Positions 25,487 through 35,796 of a DNA stretch of 64,000 nt are shown here, in pieces. A program made the position numbers and the translations under genes. The notes under the pieces were generated by a model that saw only the letters and a list, made by a program, of their open reading frames with translations, searched no databases and had not been told where the DNA came from. The DNA is from Trebouxia sp. TZW2008. Taxonomy: Eukaryota > Chlorophyta > Trebouxiophyceae > Trebouxiales > Trebouxiaceae. Each line of letters starts with the position of its first letter. Position 1 is the first letter of the stretch. The stretch lies in NCBI GenBank assembly GCA_002118135.1, contig BDIU01000428.1:1-64000 (forward strand), in the 5' to 3' direction.

Positions 25487-26645
25487 CTTGACGATCTGGT
25501 CACTATGCAAGCGATGCTGCGTTCAACAGAGTGTCTCGACAATGTTGGTCACACGTTGACAGGTCGATGGTGATCCTTTTATGGATCATATGCGTGAAGA
25601 AGAGCGTTTTACGTTGGTGCAATGATGCAGTGAGGCACAATAATTTGGAACTGGAATTAGCGACCTCTGCAGCATATATGCTTCAGCTGAGGCATGAATT
25701 ATGTCGCAAATGGTATCATAAAAAAGTGAGCATCGAGCGACGCGCGTCAGCGCTCCATTTAATGTTTGCCAGCGGCTTGAACCAGGCACGTCCAAGCAAT
25801 AGCGCAACACTCCTGAATATTTCAAAACTTTGAGCAAAAACCACTGAGCGGAAGCATGCACTGTGTGACAGCTACTTGACAGTAATAGGGGGCAGGTGTA
25901 CGATTCCCTAGCGTTGGATTTACGGTGAAATCACAAGGGTCGGCTGAATCAAGTGCTGTCTAGACATGTACATGACCAATGGTGAAATGTACCTAGATAG
26001 ATCTATCAAAGCCGTTCAGACCGTATTGGTAGTGGAACGAGCTCAGCCTCAAAAGCTGCACACTACAAAGGCAAGTGTTGAAAGTGACGTGATAATTTCT
26101 CAACATTGGCCTATGCGCAATGATGCAACTCATGTACTACTAAATGGTTCAGACTAGCAACAGAGTGAGGTGGTTATTGTAGATGAGACTGGCCATATAC
26201 AAGTATGACCACAAACCCATAGGAAACCGAAATTGAGTTATACTGTACAAAACCCTTCGGCACAAGCCATTGCAACATCATGTAACTACGCGTGCGCTGT
26301 CCGAATACTGGCTAAAAAGTGCCTTCCTGTCATCTGCTCAATTTGGTTCTTTGCCCACCAATTGCCAAAGTCTTGCCGAGCTTTCACAGCTCAGTCCTAC
26401 CAGGCAAGTTCAGCCTGCTGCTGGCTCACTGCAGCAACAATGAGGCCGACTTTTGGTCACTTGCTGAGTATATCTTTGTTTTGAGAGCTGCAAGGAGTCA
26501 TTCAGCAACAGCTGACTGGAAACAGTGTAAGGGCTCGACATTGGAACTCCCGTTCGATGCAAAAAAGTGGTTCTGCGCTGCAACTGGCAGCAGTCGTGAT
26601 GCATGCTGATCTGATGCTGAAAGACCCAAGGAAGCACAGGGGAAT
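25487..26645. other. Intergenic region with DUF4079 promoter
   Basis: This 1.16-kb stretch lies between the DUF4079 start codon and the 3' end of the cysteine synthase gene, both on the minus strand. It is AT-richer than the genes. I see no open frame with family similarity and no repeat. Confidence 0.5.
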
Positions 26646-29600
26646 CTACAGCCTGGGCTCCTGAGTCACAGCTGGCTCTGCTCCAGAGTCCATCTTCCAG
26701 GAATTTGGCATTTGAACTTCATCATCAGCATCCTGCACATGTCCACCTCGCTATCAGCTCTTGCATTGGTGTCATGTGGCACACAGTGTGATTAAAAATG
26801 TTTTGATGGGTCACACACAAGATAGGTAATATGCAGTCTGATTAGTGCAATCAGCTGGCCGTTGATGCGGCCCTTCAGCCCGCAACAACACTTTGATACA
26901 TCCATGCTTAAGTTGTCAAAGACAGCCCATACAAGGCACCAAAATCTGCGCATTCAACAAGCACTTGCTGCTCATTGGGAGGTGCCAGATATGCAGTGAT
27001 GACTAATAAGGCGTGGGCATCTGACCATGTCATGGTGAGAGTACCTTTCCTCCACTGTGATAAGCCAAATTTGCACTCGGAAGCATGTAGAAAAGCGTGA
27101 TGCAGCCAAATTGATTTGATCTCATGCCACACAGTGACAGCCAAAGCCAAATTGCAACAGACGAAGCAGATAGACTCAAGCCTGTGAGGTACCTTGGAGT
27201 ACAAATTGTTGAAAAGCACTGTTGACAGGTAGCGCTCTCCAAAGCTTGGCAGGATCACCACTACCAGCTTGCCCTTGTTCTCTCGCCTTTGTGCCAGCCT
27301 GCACGTAAGCAGTTTGCGTTGAAGGACTGATGCTGCACCAATTGAGAACGCTTTGCATCACTCCTTGTTTGATGAGGCATCAAGGAAGTGCAGAACACCT
27401 GCTCGAGGGACTTTGCAACCAAAAGCTCACACAGGTTCTGTTGCTGAAACTCCGATTCTGGATTGAGATTCAAGCCTTTGCCAAATGAGCTGTTGCTTTG
27501 TCCCCAAATGATGGATGCAACAAATGCAGTTGTGCATGAAGACTTGTTGAGCTGTTGCTCATCCATACCTGATAGAAGCAACAACAGCAGCCCCTGAGGA
27601 AATGCCGCAAAGCAAGCCCTCCTCTTTGGCAAGCCGCCTGGCCATGTCCACACTCTCTTTGCTGCTGACTCTGAACACCTCGTCCAGGATCTTGACGTCC
27701 AAGACTTTTGGCACAAAGCCTGCCCCAATGCCTTGTATCTGCAGCAGCAGATCACAGTTTTACAGCTTGCACATGTAAGATTGAGGCATTGCAGATTCTG
27801 GGGACTTTTGCAGAAACATTCCATAATTGGTGACAAGGCAGCAGTATTGCAGCGATGTAAATGTCAGAGCTCTGTGGTGATGAGAGGGCTTGCTGAAAGC
27901 TATTTGCTCATGCCTCAAGTTGCATGCTTGAGGATATCAGCCCAATGCATCGGGCCTCCATATTTTCAGTACGCGAGGAAACTGTTGCTCAAGGCTTGAG
28001 TAGGCTCCAGGTGTAGTCTATCTTATCAGATGAGGCAGATGCATGCATCGTTGCATGGAATCAAATCTCTGCAGTTTAAACCCAGCATGGTGCTGTGACA
28101 TGGTGACACACAAGCTCATGAATTCAGTCTAGAGGCGTCAGCCGCTTACTTGTTGTTTTGTGACACTTGCCTCCACGACACACACAGCACAGGGTCTGAC
28201 TAAAGAGCAAGGGCTGTGGCAGACTGACCTGATGACACACACAGCACAGGCTCTGACTAAAGAGCAAGGGCTGTTGCAGACTGACCTGATGACACACACA
28301 GCACAGGGTCTGACTAAAGAGCAAGGGCTGTTGCAGACTGCCCTGATGACACACACAGCACAGGGTCTGACTAAGAGCAAGGGCTGTTGCAGACTGACCT
28401 GATGGAAGCCAGGTCGTCCTCCTGACAGGATGGGGCTCTCTGCTGGCTCCACTGCTATCAACTGCACGTCAGGGTTCTGCTCTCTCAGGTAGGTTCCAGC
28501 CCCTTGTATTGTGCCACCAGTACCCACACCTGCACACATGCACCAGTCATTGTTATGTCTCAAGACCACATGCTATCAACTGCAATCAGGGTTCTGTTCC
28601 CTCAAGTAGGTTCCAGCCCCTTGTATCGTGCCACCAGTTCCCACACCTGCACACACGCACCTGCTCACATTTGTGACACAGACTGAACGCGAGGACGCAG
28701 AGATGGTGAATGTTGTCACCAGCAGGCTGCAACCATGACAGGTCCCTCCGCCGGCTGCTATCAGTGCTATCAACTGCACGCCGGGGTTCTGTTGCCTCAG
28801 GTAGGTTCCAGCGCCTTAAACTGTGCCACTGGTTCCCACACCTGCACAGACGCTCCTGTTTACTGTCATCACACAATCTCAATGCAATGGCAAACTGGCC
28901 AAGTCAACGTCAGGAGAGCTTCGGTCATGCTGAATTTGGACTGGCTGTTGTGTATCAGAGGACTTTGCTGAACGTCTTCAACAGGCAGCAGCGACTTACT
29001 TGCTGTCTAACATGCTGAACAGACTGGTCTTGCACTGATGTGTAAAACAAGCGTCATTGCATGAGCAGAGCACACAGAAGCATACGATGAGGCCATCATG
29101 CTAGTCTACTGACAAACCCTGTGTTACTGGCATGGATGGATGACCTGCAACAAGGTAGTCTATTTTGCCAGCTGAGTCGCGCCAGATTTCAGGGCCCGTA
29201 GTCTTGTAATGCACCTCTGGATTGGCTGGGTTGTCAAATTGCTGCAAGCAGAAGGCGTCGGGGGTGCTGTCCACTAGCTGCTGGCATTTGCTGATTGCCC
29301 CCTTCATGCCCTGCATTCATATGCAACATGGCTAGTCGGCAATCTGTACGACCCAATCAGAAAATACCAGAGATGGCATGTTTGAAAAGCTGGTGTGGTC
29401 ATATACTCTGTATTGTGTCATAAACAGACACAGAGAACAGAGAAGTATGTGCTGTGAGACACCATCACAAAAGAATCTCGTGCTTAAACAAGCAGCTTCA
29501 CACCACCAATTTCATACAATACAGTATGATGCACAACACAACACAGCATGTCTAATTGTTGTGACCTTGCAGTCGCATGCTGTGTGTTCAGTATACTGCT

Positions 29601-30469
29601 CTGCTATAGTGCTCACCTTGTTGCCTGGGGTGAGCACCAGTTCTGCGCCAAAAGCCTTGAGCAGGATGCGCCTCTCTGTGCTCATGGTATCAGGCATTGT
29701 TAGGATCAGCTTGTAGCCTTTGGCTGAAGCAATGTATGCAAGGCCAACTCCTGTGTTGCCACTGGTGGCTTCAACCTACACACATGCCCACTCGAAGGCT
29801 GTTGAATGTGTTCAGCATGTAGAACTTGTGTATATGCAGAGGAAGTGCAACTTACCAAAACTGTTTTGCCTGGGGTGATGGTCCCTTGCTCTTCTGCTTT
29901 GTTTATCATGTTGTATGCAATCCTATCTTTCACACTGCAGCAAGTGCAGAAACAACAGCACGGGTTAAAGTGAGTTGATGCATGCCCAATGTGCTGTGCA
30001 AGCGCACCGACAGCACTGTCAGCACAGAGCATACCTGGTGCAAGGCTCCATGAGTTCGAGCTTGCAAGCTATTTTGGCGAAACACCTCTCGTTTACCTTG
30101 TTCAAGTACACCTGTAAAACACCAAAGTATTGGCAGACCGGGGTTCCTGGCTTGTGCATTGCGCTCACTGTCAGCGACGCATACCATAGGCGTATCTCCG
30201 ATGAGCTCGGTCGAGTTGTTCTTGATTCCGCGGGGTAGGGCTGACGGCTTTGTTGTGGTTATTTCAGATACAGCAGCAGTCGTGCTGCAGACGGCTGACC
30301 TGCCGCTTGTGCTGGGACTTGACGTGCATGTCTGGCAAAGCCGATCACGGAACAAGGGCAGGGCGTGCGAGGGTGCTGGCGATGCGAGTCGCGGGCAAGG
30401 TGCCGTGCGACCGATGTGCAATGTGTTCATTTGCATGCTCGAGATTGAAGCCCCAACAGCGACTTGCAC
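26646..30469 (-). CDS. OASTL: O-acetylserine (thiol) lyase / cysteine synthase, plastid-type
   Basis: It makes cysteine from O-acetylserine and sulfide, using PLP. Nine exons: 30469-30185, 30111-30035, 29934-29856, 29775-29617, 29310-29145, 28529-28399, 27738-27569, 27298-27193, 26732-26646. They total 1,260 nt, 419 residues, all phases closed. Residues 1-80 are Ser/Thr/Arg-rich and read as a transit peptide; Met14 (30430) is an alternative start. Diagnostic motifs are [13 protein letters not shown] with the PLP lysine about residue 123, TSGNTG about 151-156, the [10 protein letters not shown] phosphate loop about 258-267, GISSGAAV and [15 protein letters not shown]. The C-terminal tail after YSK is unusual and Asp/Glu/Pro-rich. 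Introns 5 and 6 carry decayed exon copies and a 56-bp minisatellite. Confidence 0.95.
28175..28400 (-). repeat. 56-bp minisatellite containing repeated splice donors
   Basis: There are four tandem units of about 55-56 bp with the plus-strand core 'gactgacctgatga..cacacagcacaggg' and 'ctaaagagcaagggctg'. The first unit in transcript order begins inside the last codons of the cysteine synthase exon ending at 28399. Most units repeat the CATCAG|GTCAGTC or CATCAG|GGCAGTC donor-like junction (minus strand). Confidence 0.9.
28571..28850 (-). pseudogene. Two decayed copies of the cysteine synthase phosphate-loop exon
   Basis: The acceptor and first codons of exon 28529-28399 ([12 protein letters not shown]) are repeated at 28651-28571 and 28847-28756. 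The nearer copy still encodes [20 protein letters not shown] but then reads C-S-stop. The farther copy has TSGTV then a TAA. Both keep a 'tgcag' acceptor. Only the innermost copy continues to ESPILSGG and the next exon in frame. Confidence 0.87.
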
Positions 30470-32143
30470 GAGAGCGACCTTTGCCTGCAGAGGCTTTGAT
30501 TGCGTTCATCTGTCGACACGACTTTGGGACTCCTTCAGGGATCCCATTCTTTTCCCAAAGATGCCAGTCTTGACACCAAGTCAAAGTTCAGATGATGGTC
30601 CTGCAACAGCATGTCAAGCCTATGATGCAGCAAAAGGGTAACAAGCAGCGTTCGATTTTGAGCTTGTGACTGCTTTGTGATGCCTTCTGCTCATCTAGCT
30701 GAGTATCGACATGGGTACTGGCACTGCTGAACATTTGTGAAAACTTGCTTGCAACTGTTTGTCACGGCACAGTGTGAGGCTGCCCAGAGGCGCACAGGCA
30801 TCAGCCCTGCTTGCACAGAATGTAGCTAGGCAGTTGCTGGAAGGCTTTCCAAGCTGTTGCCAGATGATCTTTGCCTTGTGCTGCTCAAGTGCCAGGTGTG
30901 AGACAGGTTTGGTGCCATCAATCAAGCTGCTGTATGAACATTGCAACACCAGTCCAAGGCTAAGCCATTAGAGGGCAACTTAAGGCTAATAGGTTTTGTG
31001 TCTGAAGCGTAACTCATAGCAATCAGGATGGTGCCATCAGAAGGATGCAGCAGCTGCAAACAGAATTGTCCAGAATTGCCGTTGCCATGCTCCAGAGGTA
31101 AAGGAGCCTTTGCACAATGATAGCACAACAAGCTGATTCCTACATTTGCAAATAGAGTGCCACAGTGAGGTAGACTTTCTGATGCACTATCAGTGTGCTG
31201 CGTTGCAAGCCTACTGATCGGTGGTGCAGACTGCTTTGGACAGGGTCATGGTCACTTGGAGCGCTGACACATTGCTCAGTCATAATCTGTCCTTTGGTCA
31301 CTCGCTCAGGACTCAATTGCTGCAGCAAACAGTGTCTGGAGGCTGCCTCAAGGCCTGGCACAAGCATTTCATGCATGAGTCATTTCTGGCTCACTGCATA
31401 TGAATTGAACATCAGAGAAGAAATCGAGTCGCTATGAGCTGCGGTGCTGGGCTTCCTGCTGATCAAACTTGACTGCCCATTAATTGTTCCTTGGGTCTGC
31501 CGGCTGCTGCTGCTGCTGCAACTAGTATTGTTGCTCTGAGAGCATTCGCTTGCAGTGGAATACAGTTGAGCAGAGTAGTTCCGCTCAGGTCAGATCGCTG
31601 CTGGCAGTGCTTTTGACCGCATGGTCGACCCTTGCTACCTCCACAGAAAACGCACTTGATGCAGCATGTCTGCGGCAAATGGCTGACTGATCAACAACTT
31701 TTGGCTTGTTCAGCAGCACTTGGACTTGCTTGTCAACATACGCAAGCTAGCTGCAGCCGCTTGCACGTACAGGCTGCACTGCGAGGCTTTGGCCTGCAGC
31801 AGCCGAAGGCTTGCAGTGCAGACTTGCTCAGGATGTGGCTGCAGGCCAGCCGTCAATCACTGCTACAGGCCAGCAGTCAATCGCTGCTACTGGCTAGCAG
31901 TCGTTATCTGTTGCACAGAACCATTGGTAGAGGTGCACAGGACAAGTTGTCTGGAACAGAGGTCTCGTGTTGCAGTGTCACGGCATGACATGGGCTGGCG
32001 GTGTGACCGTTGCACCCCAGCAGCTATACTCAGACCACCAGCAAAGAGGCACATCGATTACGCATACAAGAACTGTGCAGATTGCGGTGAAGCGGCTCTT
32101 CTCTTGCCCTGCGCGCCAACTTGTTAGGTTTGCTGCAATTGGC
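30470..32143. other. Divergent intergenic region
   Basis: This 1.67-kb stretch lies between the divergent cysteine synthase (-) and the small unknown gene (+). Several open frames exist but none has a family signature or phase-consistent splicing. It contains the 24-bp tandem repeat described separately. Confidence 0.45.
31836..31908 (+). repeat. 24-bp tandem repeat, three units
   Basis: Three adjacent units of the type 'aggccagcagtcaatcgctg' plus 'ctac', the third diverged ('tggctagcagtcgttatctg'). Confidence 0.8.
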
Positions 32144-33097
32144 ATGGCGGGCAAAGTCAAATTTGCCAAATCTGGCAATGCGAAGCGCCACCGGCCAATT
32201 TTTTCCGGGGACCTGGGTCGAAGCGTCAACGCGCCGAAGACACTTGGGCTGCAGCGGACGATTGGAGTCTTGCTGCGCCATTGCTCTTGCCAGCAAAGGT
32301 CAATACGTTGTGAAAGATCTGAACAAAACCTTTCGTGTGAGATTGGGATCGCACTTGAGCAGCCAGAAGGGTCCAAGTTGATGTTTCCTTCTTCTGATGT
32401 TGCTCACCCAGCTATTTGCCCACTTTCATGAAGCGTTGTAAAGTCTATTATTCCCTGCTTGCTATCTGCTATCTAGAGGTAAGATCTGGACTGCCCATGT
32501 CAGCTGGCTTTTCAAATGCAGCCTGTAGACTTAACTCTCAAGCTGTCATCTGTTTAGCTGACAATAGAAATGCTGCAGGTATTGCTGTGGACAACTTGCC
32601 TGCTTTCGAGCTGTGCCACCCTTTCAGCGAGAGTTGAGGACACAGGCTACCTCCAAAGAGAAACGGCGAGTTCTACCTTGACCTTGATGAGTTCGTGATG
32701 GCTTGCAGATGCGGCAGCCATCAGCTGACACTCACGCTTGTTTGCAGTGCAATCTCAAGCAGACTGTAGGAGCATTTGATCAGCAGCAGCTTTTGCCTGG
32801 TTTTCTTGATCTACGCGGCGGTGATCTTCACACGCAAGAGGAGCTTCTCAGCCTTCAGCGACTCAAGGAGTCTGTTGTCACTCCGGCCTTAAGCCAGCGA
32901 CCTGTCATCACACTAGGCAGCCTATTGCCGGTAAGCCGTCACGAATTTTGTTGCTCTTACGTTTTTGCCGTGACGCTTGCTGATGCGGTGCGTGATCGTC
33001 AAGGATCTCCGTCCAAATGCAGGTCGGAAAGGGAGTTCCAGCGCCGTACACAGGTGTCAAAGCAATTGTCAAACAGCTCAAGCGCTTGAGGGTGTGA
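32144..33097 (+). CDS. Tentative small basic protein of unknown function
   Basis: A phase-consistent model is 32144-32298, 32646-32694, 32748-32930 and 33023-33097 (462 nt, 153 residues, TGA at 33095). It has a Lys/Arg-rich start (MAGKVKFAKSGNAKRHR), the segment NGEFYLDLDEF, an amphipathic stretch EELLSLQRLKES, and a basic tail (GVKAIVKQLKRLRV). The last two exons and the 32930 donor (CCG|gtaagc) are the best supported. The first exon and the 53-nt intron at 32695-32747 are weak. I do not recognise the family. It stops 46 bp before the start codon of the next same-strand gene. Confidence 0.45.
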
Positions 33098-33143
33098 GAG
33101 CTAGATAGTTGTGAGCTGGTAGAGCAGAATTTGATATTGAGAG

Positions 33144-35204
33144 ATGTCAGCAATAAAGCAGCCAGAGACGTGGACTCCACAAGTGAAGTACGAATTTTTT
33201 GTAGACAACAGTTCAGGAAGAAGAAGGCGCACTACACACTTGCCCTTTGCATCCACCACTGCTGCCCTCTCAGAGAGTGTACTCAGCAGTCAGTCAGCAT
33301 CAATGTCAGCACCGCCACCTCCGCCTCCCTCAAATCCCAAGGTGGACACAAAGCCGGCTAGTGATGTGCTTGCTGGTGCCATGGCCAGAGCAGCTTCACA
33401 AGGTACCATCCACCCACTGGACACCCTCAAAGTCAGGATGCAATCCCAAGGCGGTAAAGCAGCCAAAAGACCGCTGTCCAAGATAGCCAAGCTCATCCCT
33501 CCAGCTGGAGCAGATGCTGCTGCAACTGCAGCCAAAGCTCAGAAGGCCGTCAGCAAAGCCATTCCAAAGGTTGCCAGCTTGTACAAGGGTGTCATTGGAG
33601 CAGCTTCAGGTGCTGGAATTGCCATCGGCACGTACTTTGCCTTCTATGGAGCAGCCTCAAACATGCTCAGCTCCTCCACACCTCTGGCTCCTGGTCAGAT
33701 TGCCTTCGTTGCTGGTGGAGTTGCAGCAGCTGGTGGCAGTGTTGTCAAAGTGCCTTTGGCAGTGTGCATCAGATCAGTGCAGGCTGGTGTATACCCAAAT
33801 GTATTCAAAGCAGCCAGCGCCATCACAGAAGCAGCAGGAGTCAGGGGCTTATTCACTGGCTATCTGCCTACTCTGATGGAGGATGTTCCTGACATGGCTT
33901 TCAAGTTTGCAGCCTATGAGACTTTGCGCCAGGTTCACCGCCGCCTAAATGACGGCAGGAAGGCCAATGTGCAGGTGGGCTTGCGACGCTTCTGCATGCT
34001 GACACATCTTATCTTGATATGATTTTGGCAGCATTTGAAGCACCTTGTTGGCCTGTTTTCACATGCATCTTATGTCATCAGACTTATCAAGGACCAAGCA
34101 TGTGCATGCAATGCTCTGTTTCACATATGCTTGTAACAAATGCAATGCTCTGCACCGTCATGGTGACCAGCAACATCATTTGCCGTTATTGCATTTCTTT
34201 TTATGTTGTTAGACCCAGTGCACAACAACAGTTGCTGTGCACTGGACGGCTTTGTCCAAAACATAATCTCATAATAACCAGCTTGTGTTGAACATGCATG
34301 AATGTTCTTGGTGCCATGTGCAGGAAGACTTTGCCATGGGTGCATGTGCTGGTGCCTTTGCTGCAGCAGCCACCACACCATTGGACGTCATCAAGACCAG
34401 AATGATGTGCACTGCTGCATCTCGCCCTACCATGCTGAGCGCTGGACGTGCTGTGCTTGCCCAAGGAGGTCCAAAATACTTCTTCAGGTGTGCCTACTGC
34501 CTGCCTGGCCAATTTATGTATGCCTGCCAGCCTCAACTTGGTCTAGACAGCAAGCTCAACACAACATACTGGTTCCTGTTGCTGCTGCTGTAGCATGGGG
34601 CTGCAGGTTGACTGACTGCCTCTTCTTCATCGCTCTGCTGCGCAAAACTGCAGCATTTCATCTGCAATACAGGCAGGTGTAACCAGTCAAGGAAGCAAGC
34701 AGCAGTGTGCTGAATGTTGTTGGCACATGCAGGGGAGTAGGAGCGCGAGCGTTGTCCAATGGCATCAACAGTGCAGTCTTCTTCTGCTTCTTTGAGGCTT
34801 TGAGGGCTTCATTTGCACAGCAAAAGGAGCAGGTATGCCCGAGTCTGCCCTACAGTGCTGACATCATCAAAAGTTTGACCACGACATGACAGCTTCTGTC
34901 TGATTGCCAGCTCGTGTAAGCAGTCTCATGGTGTCCGTGGCACAGCAGTGCATTGCATTCCAGCATGCTGTGAAGCAAAACACAAATCATGGTGTTGAAA
35001 GTCCGACTACACTGTCCTGACTTGCTGTGGCTCTGCTTCCAGGCACGGCGCAAGGCTATCATTGCAGCTAGAGGTCCACCTGGCAGACCTTTGCTGTCCA
35101 CAAAATCTCATGTCAGACCAACTGGCGTAAACTTTGATGGCACTTTGCAGTCAGCAAGCAAGGCATCTTCCTTCAACTCTGGGCCGGCTTTGGAGCTTTC
35201 TTGA
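33144..35204 (+). CDS. Mitochondrial carrier family (SLC25) protein, possibly SAM-carrier-like
   Basis: Exons 33144-33974, 34324-34487, 34733-34832 and 35043-35204 encode 418 residues. The three-repeat carrier fold is visible. Repeat 1 has PLDTLKVR (residues 91-98) and repeat 3 has PLDVIKTR (about 296). In repeat 2 the signature is degraded to PLAVCIR (about 204-210), so the conserved acid is missing. GLFTGYLPTLMEDVPDMAFKF is the usual post-helix motif in the second repeat. About 75 residues precede the first repeat, including a Ser/Pro-rich run, and may be a targeting extension. The substrate cannot be read from sequence; the SAM-carrier subgroup is my best guess. Introns are 349, 245 and 210 bp. 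Confidence 0.9.
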
Positions 35205-35221
35205 ATTGGGTGCATCTCAAG

Positions 35222-35226
35222 TGTAA
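35222..35226 (+). terminator. Candidate polyadenylation signal TGTAA
   Basis: TGTAA is the usual poly(A) signal of chlorophyte nuclear genes. It occurs 18 bp after the stop codon of the carrier gene. Confidence 0.5.
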
Positions 35227-35796
35227 CATAAGCTGATGGACCTGAATGTGTAGTGCTCTGTTAGTGAACTGAGCGTTTTGTCAATGGATCCTTGAGATTG
35301 CATGTCAGAAATGAATCGTTGGTAGTCAGCTCTGCAAGTCCTGTGATTGAGATGCGAGCATTTGTGCAGAGCACCTGTCTGAGCAGACTGAGAACTGTGA
35401 GATGATCATTGGTAGCTTGCATTTCGAATTGTCAAGCTATTTCATGTTCATAAGATACTCTATGCATCGATGTAAACGAATAATTTGCATGCTTTCACCT
35501 GAAGGTTGGGTGCAAATGCAGCTTTGTACTTATCATTGTCAGCATGCAATCAGCGTACGCAATGCCCGATGCGCAAAATCGACAGCTGACTCTGATGCAT
35601 CATTTGAAAGCCATTACGATGGCACTGAGTCCGCAAAGGAAGCAACACATTCTGGATGCAACGTTGCTAAAAGGTTTCCCGAGCTGCACACAAAGTTGTG
35701 TACTGCAGACTTACTTCAGTAGTGTAGCAAATCATTTGCTAAGCCTTGTTAAAACACGCCGCAACATTTATACAGCCAATTCAGACTGCAGCAGCA
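35227..35796. other. Convergent intergenic region
   Basis: About 570 bp lie between the converging carrier (+) and MBD9-like (-) genes. I see no conserved exon and no repeat. Confidence 0.5.

Noticed and set aside
28138..28569. Minus-strand 143-residue frame starting in the cysteine synthase exon
   Set aside because: After the donor at 28399 it only translates the 56-bp minisatellite (repeated [17 protein letters not shown] peptides).
30159..30641. Plus-strand 160-residue ORF over the cysteine synthase start
   Set aside because: Antisense shadow of the transit-peptide exon.
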